From NCBI RefSeq assembly GCF_000802155.2, contig NZ_JQGJ02000008.1, forward strand, positions 124,001-188,000: 64,000 nucleotides of DNA. The letters are read 5' to 3'. The notes under the pieces are model-generated. The model did not search any database. It saw only the letters and a list, made by a program, of their open reading frames with translations, and was not told the origin of the DNA. This document shows positions 7,250 to 16,383 of this stretch, one piece after another; within the stretch, counting starts at the first letter, position 1; each line of letters begins with the position of its first letter. The stretch is from Pseudomonas frederiksbergensis (GTDB lineage Bacteria > Pseudomonadota > Gammaproteobacteria > Pseudomonadales > Pseudomonadaceae). A program made the translations under genes and the position numbers.

Positions 7250-7308
7250 ACTTTCTCTTCCACGTGCTGTCGACTCTCGATAACAAGAATGACGCGGAAG
7301 AAAAAAGC

Positions 7309-8751
7309 ATGAGCCACGATTACTCCAGAATCGCCAGCGAGCTGCTGCAAAGCTTGGGTGGCGTCGACAATATCGAGCAGGCAGCCCATTGCGTGACGCG
7401 CCTGCGCCTGTCCCTCAAGGATGCGGCCCGGGTGGACAGTGCCACGCTGAACCAGATCGACCTGGTCAAGGGCTCGTTTTTCACCGGTGGCCTGTTCCAG
7501 GTGGTCATTGGCCCCGGCGAGGTGGAAAAGGTCTATGCCGCCCTGCGCGAGCTGACGGGCCTGGCCGCCGCCACCATCGCTGACGTCAAGCGCCAGGGCG
7601 CGCAGAAGGGCAACGGCATGCAGCGCCTGGTGCGGGTGCTCTCCGATGTGTTCATGCCTATCCTGCCCGCGCTGGTGATTGCTGGCCTGCTGATGGGCGT
7701 CAACAACCTGCTGGGCGCCAAGGGCATGTTCATTGCCGGACAGACATTGCTCGATGCCTATCCGAACCTGGACGGCGTCTGGAGCCTGATCAACCTGATG
7801 GCCAATACCTCCTTCGTTTTTCTTCCGGCGCTGGTGGGTTGGTCGGCGGCCAAGCGTTTCGGCGGCAGTGAGATTCTGGGCATCGTGCTGGGCCTGATGC
7901 TCGTCCACCCGGATCTGCTCAACGCCTGGAACTACGGCAAGGCGGTGGCGGGGTTGGATGGCCAGAGCCTGCCGTATTTCGACATCTTCGGTTGGTTCCA
8001 GATCGAGAAAGTCGGCTACCAGGGTCAGATCCTGCCGATCCTGCTGGCGGCCTATGTCATGAGCGTGATCGAGCGCTGGTTGCGGGCCAGGGTGCCCAAC
8101 GCGATCCAACTGCTGGTGATCCCCATCACCACCATCGTGATCACCGGGGTGCTGGCCCTCGCCATCATCGGTCCGGTCACCCGCCACCTGGGCATCCTGA
8201 TCACCGAAGGCATGGTGGCGCTGTTCGACCTGGCGCCAGTGATCGGCGGGGCGATTTTCGGCCTGCTCTATGCGCCGCTGGTGGTGACCGGCATGCACCA
8301 TATGTTCCTCGCGGTAGACCTGCAGTTGATCTCGACCCAGGGCGGCACCTTCATCTGGCCAATGATCGTCATGTCCAATCTGGCCCAAGGCAGCGCGGCG
8401 CTGGCGGTGTTCTACATGACGCGCAATGCGCGGGATAAGAGCATGGCCTCCACTTCGGCGATTTCCGCTTATTTCGGCATCACCGAACCGGCAATGTTCG
8501 GGGTCAACCTGCGCTACAAATTCCCCTTTTATTGCGCCCTGGCCGGTTCGGCCCTGGGTTGCATTTTCCTGTCGCTGAACAAGATCAAGGCCTCGGCGAT
8601 TGGGGTGGGCGGGCTGCCGGGTTTCATTTCCATCGTGCCGGACTACATACCGATGTTCGTGGTCGGCATGGTCATCGCCATGAGCGTGCCCTTTGCCCTG
8701 ACCTGCGCGCTGAGCATGAAGATCGTCCGGCCGGGGTATCGGGTGGCCTGA
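7309..8751 (+). CDS. treP: PTS trehalose-specific EIIBC permease
   Basis: This 480-residue inner-membrane protein imports trehalose and phosphorylates it to trehalose-6-phosphate. The EIIB domain (residues 1-90) has the phospho-accepting Cys28 in AAHCVTRLR. The EIIC domain (about 105-480) has ten or so hydrophobic segments, the GMHHMFL substrate-site motif and ISAYFGITEPAMFGVN. There is no EIIA domain, which must come in trans, most likely from the fused EIIA-HPr-EI protein in this operon. The ATG at 7309 (MSHDYSRIASELL) was chosen over an upstream ATG because GGAAG precedes it and homologues start there. It is the first gene of the tre operon, under TreR operators. Confidence 0.93.
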   Translation: MSHDYSRIASELLQSLGGVDNIEQAAHCVTRLRLSLKDAARVDSATLNQIDLVKGSFFTGGLFQVVIGPGEVEKVYAALRELTGLAAATIADVKRQGAQKGNGMQRLVRVLSDVFMPILPALVIAGLLMGVNNLLGAKGMFIAGQTLLDAYPNLDGVWSLINLMANTSFVFLPALVGWSAAKRFGGSEILGIVLGLMLVHPDLLNAWNYGKAVAGLDGQSLPYFDIFGWFQIEKVGYQGQILPILLAAYVMSVIERWLRARVPNAIQLLVIPITTIVITGVLALAIIGPVTRHLGILITEGMVALFDLAPVIGGAIFGLLYAPLVVTGMHHMFLAVDLQLISTQGGTFIWPMIVMSNLAQGSAALAVFYMTRNARDKSMASTSAISAYFGITEPAMFGVNLRYKFPFYCALAGSALGCIFLSLNKIKASAIGVGGLPGFISIVPDYIPMFVVGMVIAMSVPFALTCALSMKIVRPGYRVA

Positions 8752-8812
8752 CGCCGGGTGTTTGCACGATGAGGCCCGCAAGGCCGAACCAAACAGATTG
8801 AAGGAAACGCAC

Positions 8813-10459
8813 ATGCAAGACTGGCAACGCTCGGTGATCTACCAGATCTATCCCAAGAGTTTCTACAGCCATGGCGGACAACCCACCGGCGACTTGCTGG
8901 GGGTGGTGGACAAGCTCGACTACCTGCACTGGCTGGGTGTCGATTATTTGTGGCTCACGCCGTTCCTGCGTTCACCGCAAAGGGACAATGGCTACGACAT
9001 CAGCGACTACTACGCCATCGACCCCAGCTACGGCACGATGGCCGATTGCGAAGTGTTGATCGCCGAAGCGCAAAAACGCGGCATCAAGCTTATGCTGGAC
9101 ATCGTGGTTAACCATACCTCCATCGAGCATCCCTGGTTCCAGGCCGCCCGCAGCAGCCTCGACAACCCATACCGCGATTTCTATATCTGGCGGGACCAGC
9201 CGAACACCTGGGAGTCCAAGTTCGGCGGTTCGGCCTGGGAGTACGAAGCGCAGACTGGCCAGTATTACCTGCATCTGTTCGACCATACCCAGGCCGACCT
9301 GAACTGGGACAACCCCCGGGTCCGTGCCGAAGTGTTCAAGATGATGCGTTTCTGGCGGGACAAGGGCGTTGGCGGCTTCCGTCTCGATGTGATCAACCTG
9401 ATCTCCAAGCCGGCGGACTTCCCTGACGACCACACCGACGGTCGGCGTTTCTATACTGACGGTCCCAACGTGCACCGCTACCTGCAGGAAATGCATCGGG
9501 AAGTCTTCGAGGGTTTCGACCTGATCAACGTTGGCGAGATGTCGTCCACCAGCCTGGAGCACTGTGTTCGTTATTCGTGCCCGGCCTCCCGCGAACTGTC
9601 GATGACCTTCAATTTCCACCATCTGAAGGTGGATTATCCGAACCTGCAAAAATGGGTGCGGGCCGACTTCGATTTTCTTGAGCTCAAACGCATCCTGTCC
9701 GACTGGCAAGTCGGCATGCAGGCCGGTGACGGTTGGAATGCGCTGTTCTGGTGTAACCATGACCAGCCGCGGGTGGTGTCGCGGTTCGGCGATGACGGTG
9801 AGTACCGCGTACCGTCGGCGAAGATGCTCGCCACGGCGTTGCACTTTCTCCAGGGCACGCCGTTCGTTTACCAGGGCGAAGAACTGGGCATGACCAATCC
9901 GGGTTTCGATCACATCGAGCAATACCGCGATGTGGAAACCCTGAACATCTATCGCCTCAAGCGCAACGCCGGAGTCCCTGAAGCCGAGGCCATGGCGCCA
10001 ATCATGCAGAAGTCCCGTGACAACGGGCGCACGCCGATGCAATGGAGTGCAGGGCCGAACGCGGGTTTCAGTCGGGTCGAACCCTGGATTGGCGTGCCTG
10101 CCAACGCCGCTTTCATCAATGTCGAGCAACAACAAAAAGACCCGACCTCGGTGCTGCACTACTACCGCGAGCTGATCGCCCTGCGCCGCAGCGAAGCCTT
10201 GATCCAGGATGGCGTCTATCGCTTGCTATTGCCCGAACATCCGCACGTATGGGCGTACCTGCGCGAAGGGCAGGGCGAGCGCCTGCTGGTGGTCAGCCAT
10301 TTTTATGGGGGCGACTGCGAGGTGGAACTGCCCGAAGGGATCCTCACCCATGACACGAAGCAACGCTGGGTGATTGGCAACTACGAAGCGGGCGAACACC
10401 GATACCGACGGCTGCGCCTGCGGCCCTACGAGTCGTTCGTGCTGCACCTGAGCGACTGA
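8813..10459 (+). CDS. treC: Alpha,alpha-phosphotrehalase (GH13)
   Basis: This 548-residue cytosolic glycoside hydrolase splits trehalose-6-phosphate into glucose and glucose-6-phosphate. The GH13 (beta/alpha)8 barrel motifs are all present: DIVVNHTS, GFRLDVINL with nucleophile Asp192, NVGEMSS with acid/base Glu242, and WCNHDQPRVVSRFG. The opening WQRSVIYQIYPKSF is characteristic of this subfamily. Length matches TreC/TreA. The start at 8813 is preceded by AAGGAAA. It lies 61 bases after treP in the same operon and processes the product the permease delivers. Oligo-1,6-glucosidase is the nearest alternative, but the context favours phosphotrehalase. Confidence 0.93.
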   Translation: MQDWQRSVIYQIYPKSFYSHGGQPTGDLLGVVDKLDYLHWLGVDYLWLTPFLRSPQRDNGYDISDYYAIDPSYGTMADCEVLIAEAQKRGIKLMLDIVVNHTSIEHPWFQAARSSLDNPYRDFYIWRDQPNTWESKFGGSAWEYEAQTGQYYLHLFDHTQADLNWDNPRVRAEVFKMMRFWRDKGVGGFRLDVINLISKPADFPDDHTDGRRFYTDGPNVHRYLQEMHREVFEGFDLINVGEMSSTSLEHCVRYSCPASRELSMTFNFHHLKVDYPNLQKWVRADFDFLELKRILSDWQVGMQAGDGWNALFWCNHDQPRVVSRFGDDGEYRVPSAKMLATALHFLQGTPFVYQGEELGMTNPGFDHIEQYRDVETLNIYRLKRNAGVPEAEAMAPIMQKSRDNGRTPMQWSAGPNAGFSRVEPWIGVPANAAFINVEQQQKDPTSVLHYYRELIALRRSEALIQDGVYRLLLPEHPHVWAYLREGQGERLLVVSHFYGGDCEVELPEGILTHDTKQRWVIGNYEAGEHRYRRLRLRPYESFVLHLSD

Positions 10460-10600
10460 ATAAAAAACTTCCCCCGCCCAGGCAATGCCTGACAGCGAAC
10501 ACGTTGCGCCGCACGCATCGTGGGTCCCTTGTCGTCAGCCAAACGGCAAACAAGGGGGGAGTCATGGAGCAAACAACAATAAGAAACAATGGAGAGGCGT

Positions 10601-11824
10601 ATGAAAACAATAATAAACCGTGGCCTGGCCGCGTCCTGTATCTGCCTGGCGCTGCCGTTTCCGGTTCAGGCGCTGGAGTTTTCCGGTTATCTGCGCAGTG
10701 GCGTCGGCAGCGCGATCAATGGCCGTTCCCAATCCTGTTTCCAGTTGCCTGGGGCGCAGACTAAATATCGGTTGGGCAACGAGTGCGAGCAGTACGGGGA
10801 GTTGGAGCTGCGCCAGGATCTGTTCACCCTCGACGATGGCTCGGTGTTGAGCGTGGATGGCATGGCGTCGCTGTACAACCGCTACGACCGCACGCCGACC
10901 TTTCAGGGTGAAAACGGCGCGGCGCGCATGCCGCAGATGTATGCCCAATGGTCGAACATGCCCAGCCTGAACGGCGGGTCGTTGTGGGCCGGTCGGCGGT
11001 ATTACAAACGCAACGACATCCATATTTCGGATTTCTACTACTGGAACCAGAGCGCCACGGGTGGCGGGATCGAGGACGTGCTGATCGGTGGGCTGAAATA
11101 CAGCTACGCCTTCTCGCGCAAGGACAACCTCTACCAGAAAGACCCGGTCAACCGGCATGACTTCAACGTCGCCGGTTTCAGGACCAACCCTGGCGGCGAG
11201 CTGGAGTTGGGCCTGAGTTTCATCGACCGGGCGAACCGTCGTGATGCCCATCGTGGTTGGGCCCTGACCGCCCAGCATGTGCAGCAGGACTTCCTGGGTG
11301 GCAAGAACAAATTGGCCTTGCAATACGGCGAGGGCCCCGGCACTGGGCTGGGTTATACCGGCGACACCGGGCTGGACGACAGCAACAAAAGCTATCGTCT
11401 GGTGGAGTTTTTCGATTGGCAGGTCACGCCGCGTTTCGGCGGGCAGGTGCAGACGGTGTACCAGAAGGACATCCGCCCCGACGGCACTGACCAGGACTGG
11501 CTGTCGTTGGGGGTTCGCCCGGCCTACGCCATCACCGACCAGTTCAAATTGGTGGCTGAACTGGGCCACGACCAGGTGCAGGCCAACGATGGAACACGCA
11601 AGCTGAGCAAATTCACCGTTGCCCCCACCTGGTCGCCCAAGGGCCCGGAATTCTGGGCGCGCCCGGAAATACGGCTCTATTACACCTACGCCAGTTGGAA
11701 CGCGGCGGCCCAGCGAGCAGCCAATGAGCTGGCGGCCGGTTCGGCGCTGTCCGACACCGGGGCGTTTGGCGGGGCGCGACATGGCTCCAATGTGGGCCTG
11801 CAGGTCGAATATTGGTGGAAGTGA
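10601..11824 (+). CDS. Maltoporin-like outer membrane porin (LamB family)
   Basis: This 407-residue porin has a signal peptide (MKTIINRGLAASCICLALPF, cleavage after VQA) and then the LamB-type opening LEFSGYLRSGVGSAINGRSQ. Features of the 18-stranded sugar porin family follow: a two-Cys L1 loop (SCFQLPG...GNECEQYGELELRQ), WAGRRYYKRNDIHISDFYYW, and a C-terminus of GLQVEYWWK suited to BAM assembly. The start at 10601 has GGAGAGG seven bases upstream; an in-frame ATG at 10589 has no site. It lies 141 bases after treC. By context it admits trehalose, and perhaps other alpha-glucosides, to the periplasm. Confidence 0.88.
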   Translation: MKTIINRGLAASCICLALPFPVQALEFSGYLRSGVGSAINGRSQSCFQLPGAQTKYRLGNECEQYGELELRQDLFTLDDGSVLSVDGMASLYNRYDRTPTFQGENGAARMPQMYAQWSNMPSLNGGSLWAGRRYYKRNDIHISDFYYWNQSATGGGIEDVLIGGLKYSYAFSRKDNLYQKDPVNRHDFNVAGFRTNPGGELELGLSFIDRANRRDAHRGWALTAQHVQQDFLGGKNKLALQYGEGPGTGLGYTGDTGLDDSNKSYRLVEFFDWQVTPRFGGQVQTVYQKDIRPDGTDQDWLSLGVRPAYAITDQFKLVAELGHDQVQANDGTRKLSKFTVAPTWSPKGPEFWARPEIRLYYTYASWNAAAQRAANELAAGSALSDTGAFGGARHGSNVGLQVEYWWK

Positions 11825-11895
11825 CCCGTGCAGGCGCGGGTCGCTGATCGGCGTGCCCGCGATGCGAAAAAGAACAGACAGCAGCAGGTGAAGTC

Positions 11896-14427
11896 ATGAA
11901 AACAACGCAATCCTTGCAATTGCTCGCCCCGCTGTCCGGGGTCTTGATGCCTTTGGACAGCGTGCCGGATCCGGTTTTCTCCAGCCGTGTGGTGGGGGAT
12001 GGCATTTGTATCGATCCGACCTCGCAAACCCTTTGCGCGCCGCTGTCCGGTGTCATCGGCACGCTCCAGGACAGCGCCCATGCGGTCAGTATCACCGCTG
12101 ACAATGGTGTCCAGGTGCTGATGCATATCGGCCTGGACACGGTCAACCTGGCGGGCAAGGGGTTCACCTCGCGGGTGACCATGGGGCAACGGGTCGAGGC
12201 CGGCCAGCCGCTGATCGATTTCGATGCCGACTACATCGCCTTGCACGCGCGCAGTCTGCTGACGCTGATGCTGGTGGTCAGTGGCGAACCCTTCAGCCTG
12301 CTCGTGGACGAGGCCACTTGCATCGAGAGCGGCGTGCCATTGTTGCAGGTGCGCTCAGGTGGGGGAGCGGTCGATGAGGCGCAGCAGGGCTCCGTGCTGT
12401 TTTCCAGGCCGCTGGTCGTGCCCAATGAAAGTGGCCTGCATGCCCGTCCTGCCGCGGTGTTTGCCCAGGCCGCCAAGGGCTTCGATGCCCATATCCAACT
12501 GCATAAGCAGCAAGCCAGCGCCAACGCCAAATCCGTGGTGGCGATCATGGCGTTGCAGACGACCAAGGGTGACAGTCTGCAGATCAGCGCCGCCGGTGCC
12601 CAGGCTGGGCAGGCCATCGAAGCGCTGGAACAATTGCTGCTGTCAGGGTGCGGCGAAACAGTGCGGGCGCCGCTAACTCTGGAGCCGATCACCGCCATCG
12701 AAGCGTCGACGCCCGGCCGGTTGCGGGGTGTCTGCGCATCGCCTGGCTCGGCGTTTGGCGAAGTGGTCCAGATCGCTTCCCAGGTCTTGGACATCGAGGC
12801 GGCGGGCGTCGGCATCGAGGCTGAGCAGGCGGCCCTGGATCAAGCGCTGGAGCTGGCGACGCAAGCCTTGAAGGCATTACAGGACGAGGCGGCAGGCGGT
12901 GTCCAGGCACAGATTTTTCGTGCCCATCAAGAGTTGCTGGAAGACCCCACCTTGCTGGAGCAGGCCCAAGCCTTGATCGCCGCGGGCAAGAGCGCGGCGT
13001 TCGCCTGGAAAACCGCCACCGAGGCGAGCGCTGCGCTGTTCCAGCAATTGGGCAGCGCTTTGCTGGCCGAGCGCGCAACGGACCTGGCCGATGTCGGGCA
13101 ACGGGTGCTCAAGTTGATCCTGGGCGTGCAGGACAACGCGTGGAACCTGCCCGAACAGGCGATTCTGGTGGCCGAGCAACTGACACCCTCCCAGACCGCC
13201 AGCCTCGACACCTCACGCATCGCCGGTTTTGTTACGGTGGGCGGCGGCGCCACCAGCCATGTCGCGATCCTGGCCCGTGCGCTGGGCCTGCCCTCGTTGT
13301 GTGGCGTGGCACAAGCGGTGCTGGCCTTGGAGAATGGCACCCGGGTGTTGCTGGACGCTGACACTGGTGAACTGCACGTGAACCCGGATCAGGCCCTGAT
13401 CGAGCAGCGCCAGGCCTCGGGTGAGCAACAGCGCCAGCGACACCAGCGTGACCTCGAACAGTCGGCCCTGGCGGCTCGTACCCTTGACGGCCATCGAATC
13501 GAAGTCAGTGCCAATGTCGGGTCGCTGCGGGACGTGGAGCAAGCCATGACCCTGGGAGGGGAAGGTGTGGGGCTGTTGCGCTCCGAACTGCTTTACCTGG
13601 ATCGCGCGGACCCACCGGCTCACGACGAGCAAGCGGCCCTGTACAGCGCCGTTGCCCGGGTTCTCGGGCCTGAGCGCAACCTGGTGGTTCGCACCCTGGA
13701 TGTGGGCGGGGACAAGCCTCTGGCCTATGTGCCAATGGCTCATGAAGCCAACCCATTCCTCGGCATGCGCGGCATTCGCTTGTGCTTGGAGCGACCGCAG
13801 TTGTTGCGCGAACAGTTCCGGGCGATTCTGGCCTGTTCGGGGTTGGCGCGGCTGCACATCATGCTGCCCATGGTCACGCAACTGGCGGAGCTGCGCCTGG
13901 CGCGGCAGATGCTGGACGAAGAGGTTCGCCATCTGGGACTCAAGCAGGCGCCAAAGCTGGGCGTCATGATCGAAGTGCCCGCGGCAGCGCTGATGGCCGA
14001 CTTGTTTGCCCCAGAGGTGGATTTCTTCTCCATCGGCACCAACGACCTGACCCAATACACCCTGGCCATGGACCGTGACCACCCGCGCCTGGCCAGCCAG
14101 GCCGACAGCCTGCACCCCTCGGTGTTGCGCCTGATCGCCCGTACAGCCGAGGCCGCTCGCGCCCATGGTAAATGGGTCGGAGTATGTGGCGCGCTGGCCT
14201 CGGAACCCTTGGCGGTGCCGCTGTTGCTGGGGTTGGGCGTGGATGAGTTATCGGTCAGTGTGCCGCTGATTCCGGCGATTAAGGCCTGCGTGCGTGATTG
14301 GGATCTGACGGAATGCCGCACGCTCGCTCAACAGGCCTTGGGCCAGGACAGCGCGGAGCAGGTGCGTGACCTCCTGCGTACTTACTCATCCACCGCCAAC
14401 CCGGCCAACCTGGCCATGGAGCATTGA
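11896..14427 (+). CDS. Multiphosphoryl transfer protein: fused EIIA(Glc-type)-HPr-Enzyme I
   Basis: This 843-residue cytosolic protein supplies all soluble PTS steps from PEP to the sugar-specific EIIB. Residues 1-150 are Crr-like EIIA with His62 and the phosphorylated His77 (HIGLDTVNLAGKGF). Residues ~170-265 are HPr with His182 in NESGLHARPAA. Residues ~275-843 are Enzyme I, with His455 in GGGATSHVAILARALG, the PEP-binding LLRSELLYL and LPMVTQ, and FFSIGTNDLTQYTLA. The same fusion is best known from Pseudomonas nag clusters, so this is probably a paralogue dedicated to trehalose. The stop lies two bases before the next start, implying coupled translation. Confidence 0.93.
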   Translation: MKTTQSLQLLAPLSGVLMPLDSVPDPVFSSRVVGDGICIDPTSQTLCAPLSGVIGTLQDSAHAVSITADNGVQVLMHIGLDTVNLAGKGFTSRVTMGQRVEAGQPLIDFDADYIALHARSLLTLMLVVSGEPFSLLVDEATCIESGVPLLQVRSGGGAVDEAQQGSVLFSRPLVVPNESGLHARPAAVFAQAAKGFDAHIQLHKQQASANAKSVVAIMALQTTKGDSLQISAAGAQAGQAIEALEQLLLSGCGETVRAPLTLEPITAIEASTPGRLRGVCASPGSAFGEVVQIASQVLDIEAAGVGIEAEQAALDQALELATQALKALQDEAAGGVQAQIFRAHQELLEDPTLLEQAQALIAAGKSAAFAWKTATEASAALFQQLGSALLAERATDLADVGQRVLKLILGVQDNAWNLPEQAILVAEQLTPSQTASLDTSRIAGFVTVGGGATSHVAILARALGLPSLCGVAQAVLALENGTRVLLDADTGELHVNPDQALIEQRQASGEQQRQRHQRDLEQSALAARTLDGHRIEVSANVGSLRDVEQAMTLGGEGVGLLRSELLYLDRADPPAHDEQAALYSAVARVLGPERNLVVRTLDVGGDKPLAYVPMAHEANPFLGMRGIRLCLERPQLLREQFRAILACSGLARLHIMLPMVTQLAELRLARQMLDEEVRHLGLKQAPKLGVMIEVPAAALMADLFAPEVDFFSIGTNDLTQYTLAMDRDHPRLASQADSLHPSVLRLIARTAEAARAHGKWVGVCGALASEPLAVPLLLGLGVDELSVSVPLIPAIKACVRDWDLTECRTLAQQALGQDSAEQVRDLLRTYSSTANPANLAMEH

Positions 14428-14429
14428 AC

Positions 14430-14717
14430 ATGTTCGACAAACTGCAACGGGCGTTCTGGAAAGCCTTGACCCCGGACCTGGTACCGGAAGAACCCAAGCG
14501 GCCGGCGGCGGTTGAAGGGTTGGCGCCGGCCATCGTTGCCGCGTTGGGCGGCGCGGACAATCTCAAGTCCCATCAGCCCGTGGCGTTGACGCGGCTGCGG
14601 GTGGAGCTGCTGGATGTGGCACGGATTGATCGGGCCGGGTTGAGCGGCGCCGGTGTGACGGGAGTGATGACGCTGGACAACGGCGTGGTGCATCTGATTA
14701 CAGGCCTGCCGGGCTGA
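14430..14717 (+). CDS. Small EIIB-like protein lacking the phospho-acceptor cysteine
   Basis: This 95-residue protein resembles the glucose-type EIIB domain: IVAALGGADNLKSHQPVALT followed by RLRVEL, a VARIDRAGLS helix and GVVHLITGLPG. In TreP of this window the same motif reads HCVTRLR. Here the cysteine position is Ala52, so the protein cannot carry phosphate by the usual chemistry. It has no EIIC part. Its ATG is two bases after the upstream stop, so it is tightly coupled to the EIIA-HPr-EI gene. It could be a vestige, a scaffold or a competitor of TreP-EIIB; the sequence does not decide. It is the last gene of the tre operon. Confidence 0.75.
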   Translation: MFDKLQRAFWKALTPDLVPEEPKRPAAVEGLAPAIVAALGGADNLKSHQPVALTRLRVELLDVARIDRAGLSGAGVTGVMTLDNGVVHLITGLPG

Positions 14718-14722
14718 TTGTC

Positions 14723-14768
14723 GGGGGCTGCTGCGCAACCCGGCGGGGGGAGCAAGCTCCTTCGCTAC
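14723..14768 (-). repeat. Degenerate REP element
   Basis: On the minus strand it reads GTAGCGAAGGAGCTTGCTCC, then a GC-rich tail, matching the REP consensus with several changes. It lies directly after the tre operon. Confidence 0.6.
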
Positions 14769-14830
14769 AAGAGCGGTTCGGCTTGGGGGGGCGTTCGGTG
14801 TTTTGCGGTAATGAAGTTTGGAAGGTTCGC

Positions 14831-14868
14831 CTCACCGCTCCCGCTGGGCGCGAAGCGCTGACCGCTCG
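14831..14868 (+). repeat. REP half-element
   Basis: CGCTCCCGCTGGGCGCGAAG keeps only the right half of the REP unit. With the minus-strand element at 14723 it may be a broken pair. The remaining sequence up to cumA at 15007 contains nothing I can name. Confidence 0.4.
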
Positions 14869-15006
14869 ATTCATTCTTCTGTCGGGAAATAACCACCACA
14901 CGTTTTTTTTCATCTTGGTTTCCTTACCGTTTCTCATCTGCGGGTGTATCGTATTCGCCTTTTGCGGGCCTACCGGTCCGTCGCAGATCCAGAGGTAGTC
15001 GCGTTC

Positions 15007-16383
15007 ATGTCCTTTACCCGTCGCCAAATACTCGGTGGCCTGGCCGGTCTTGTTGTCGTTGGTGTGGGCGCAGGCGGCGCGTCGCGGTATTGGTTGGGCA
15101 AGATGGCCGACGCCGAGGCCGGTCACGACTACGAATTGATGGCAGCACCTCTGGATGTCGAGTTGGTGGCCGGGCACAAGACCCAAGCCTGGGCGTTTGG
15201 CCCTTCGGCGCCGGGTACCGAACTACGGGTGCGCCAGGGCGAATGGCTGCGGGTACGCTTCATCAACCACCTGCCGGTCGCGACCACCATTCACTGGCAT
15301 GGCATCCGCTTGCCGCTGGAAATGGACGGGGTGCCGTACGTCTCGCAACTGCCGGTATTGCCGGGTGAGTATTTCGATTACAAATTCCGCGTGCCGGACG
15401 CCGGCAGCTATTGGTATCACCCCCATGTCAACAGCAGTGAAGAGCTCGGGCGTGGGCTGGTGGGGCCACTGATCATCGAAGAACGTGAGCCCACGGGTTT
15501 CAAGTACGAACAGACCCTGAGCCTCAAGAGCTGGCACGTCGATGAGCAGGGCGAGTTTGTCGCGTTCAGCATTCCCCGTGAGGCGGCGCGTGGTGGAACG
15601 GCCGGACGGCTGTCGACCATCAACGGTGTGCCGCAAGCGGTGATTGACCTGCCGGCCGGGCAGATCACTCGGGTGCGCTTGCTTAACCTCGATAACACCC
15701 TGACTTACCGTATCAACATCCCCGGCGTTGAAGCGCAGATCTATGCGCTGGATGGCAATCCCATCGAACCGCGCCCGCTGGGCAAGGAATACTGGCTTGG
15801 CCCGGGCATGCGCATTTGCCTGGCGATCAAGGCACCGCCGGCCGGTGAAGAGTTGTCACTGCGCAACGGCCCGGTGCGCCTGGGGACGCTGCGTTCGGTG
15901 CCTAACAATGACGCGCCGACCCCATGGCCGCCAGCGCTGCCGCCCAACCCTGTGGCCGAGCCGGACCTGGCCAATGCCGAGAAACTCAACTTCAATTTCG
16001 AATGGGTCGGCTCGGTGTCGGTCAATGTCGACAATGGCAAGCCGCCGAGCCTGTGGCAGATCAACGGCAAGGCCTGGGACATCACCGACAAGACCTGCGC
16101 CGACCGGCCGATCGCCACGCTGAAAAAAGGCCAGAGCTACATTTTCGAATTGAAGAACATGACCCAGTACCAGCACCCGATCCATCTGCACGGCATGAGT
16201 TTCAAGGTCATCGCCTCGAACCGGCACAAAGTCGTGCCGTACTTCACCGACACCTACTTGCTGGGCAAGAACGAGCGGGCGCAGGTGGCGCTGGTGGCGG
16301 ATAATCCAGGCGTGTGGATGTTCCACTGCCATGTGATCGACCACATGGAAACCGGCCTGATGGCCGCCATCGAGGTCGCGTGA
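15007..16383 (+). CDS. cumA: Multicopper oxidase CumA
   Basis: This 458-residue three-domain cupredoxin oxidase is exported by the Tat pathway (MSFTRRQILGGLAGLVVVG). It has all four copper-ligand blocks: TIHWHGI, SYWYHPH, HPIHLHG and FHCHVIDHMETGL, the last with the T1 Cys and an axial Met. It closely resembles CumA of P. putida, once linked to Mn(II) oxidation, a role later questioned. The true substrate is not evident. The ATG at 15007 was chosen because it begins the twin-arginine signal; upstream in-frame ATGs lie in non-coding sequence. Its stop TGA shares a base with the tadA ATG, so the two are translationally coupled. Confidence 0.92.
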   Translation: MSFTRRQILGGLAGLVVVGVGAGGASRYWLGKMADAEAGHDYELMAAPLDVELVAGHKTQAWAFGPSAPGTELRVRQGEWLRVRFINHLPVATTIHWHGIRLPLEMDGVPYVSQLPVLPGEYFDYKFRVPDAGSYWYHPHVNSSEELGRGLVGPLIIEEREPTGFKYEQTLSLKSWHVDEQGEFVAFSIPREAARGGTAGRLSTINGVPQAVIDLPAGQITRVRLLNLDNTLTYRINIPGVEAQIYALDGNPIEPRPLGKEYWLGPGMRICLAIKAPPAGEELSLRNGPVRLGTLRSVPNNDAPTPWPPALPPNPVAEPDLANAEKLNFNFEWVGSVSVNVDNGKPPSLWQINGKAWDITDKTCADRPIATLKKGQSYIFELKNMTQYQHPIHLHGMSFKVIASNRHKVVPYFTDTYLLGKNERAQVALVADNPGVWMFHCHVIDHMETGLMAAIEVA

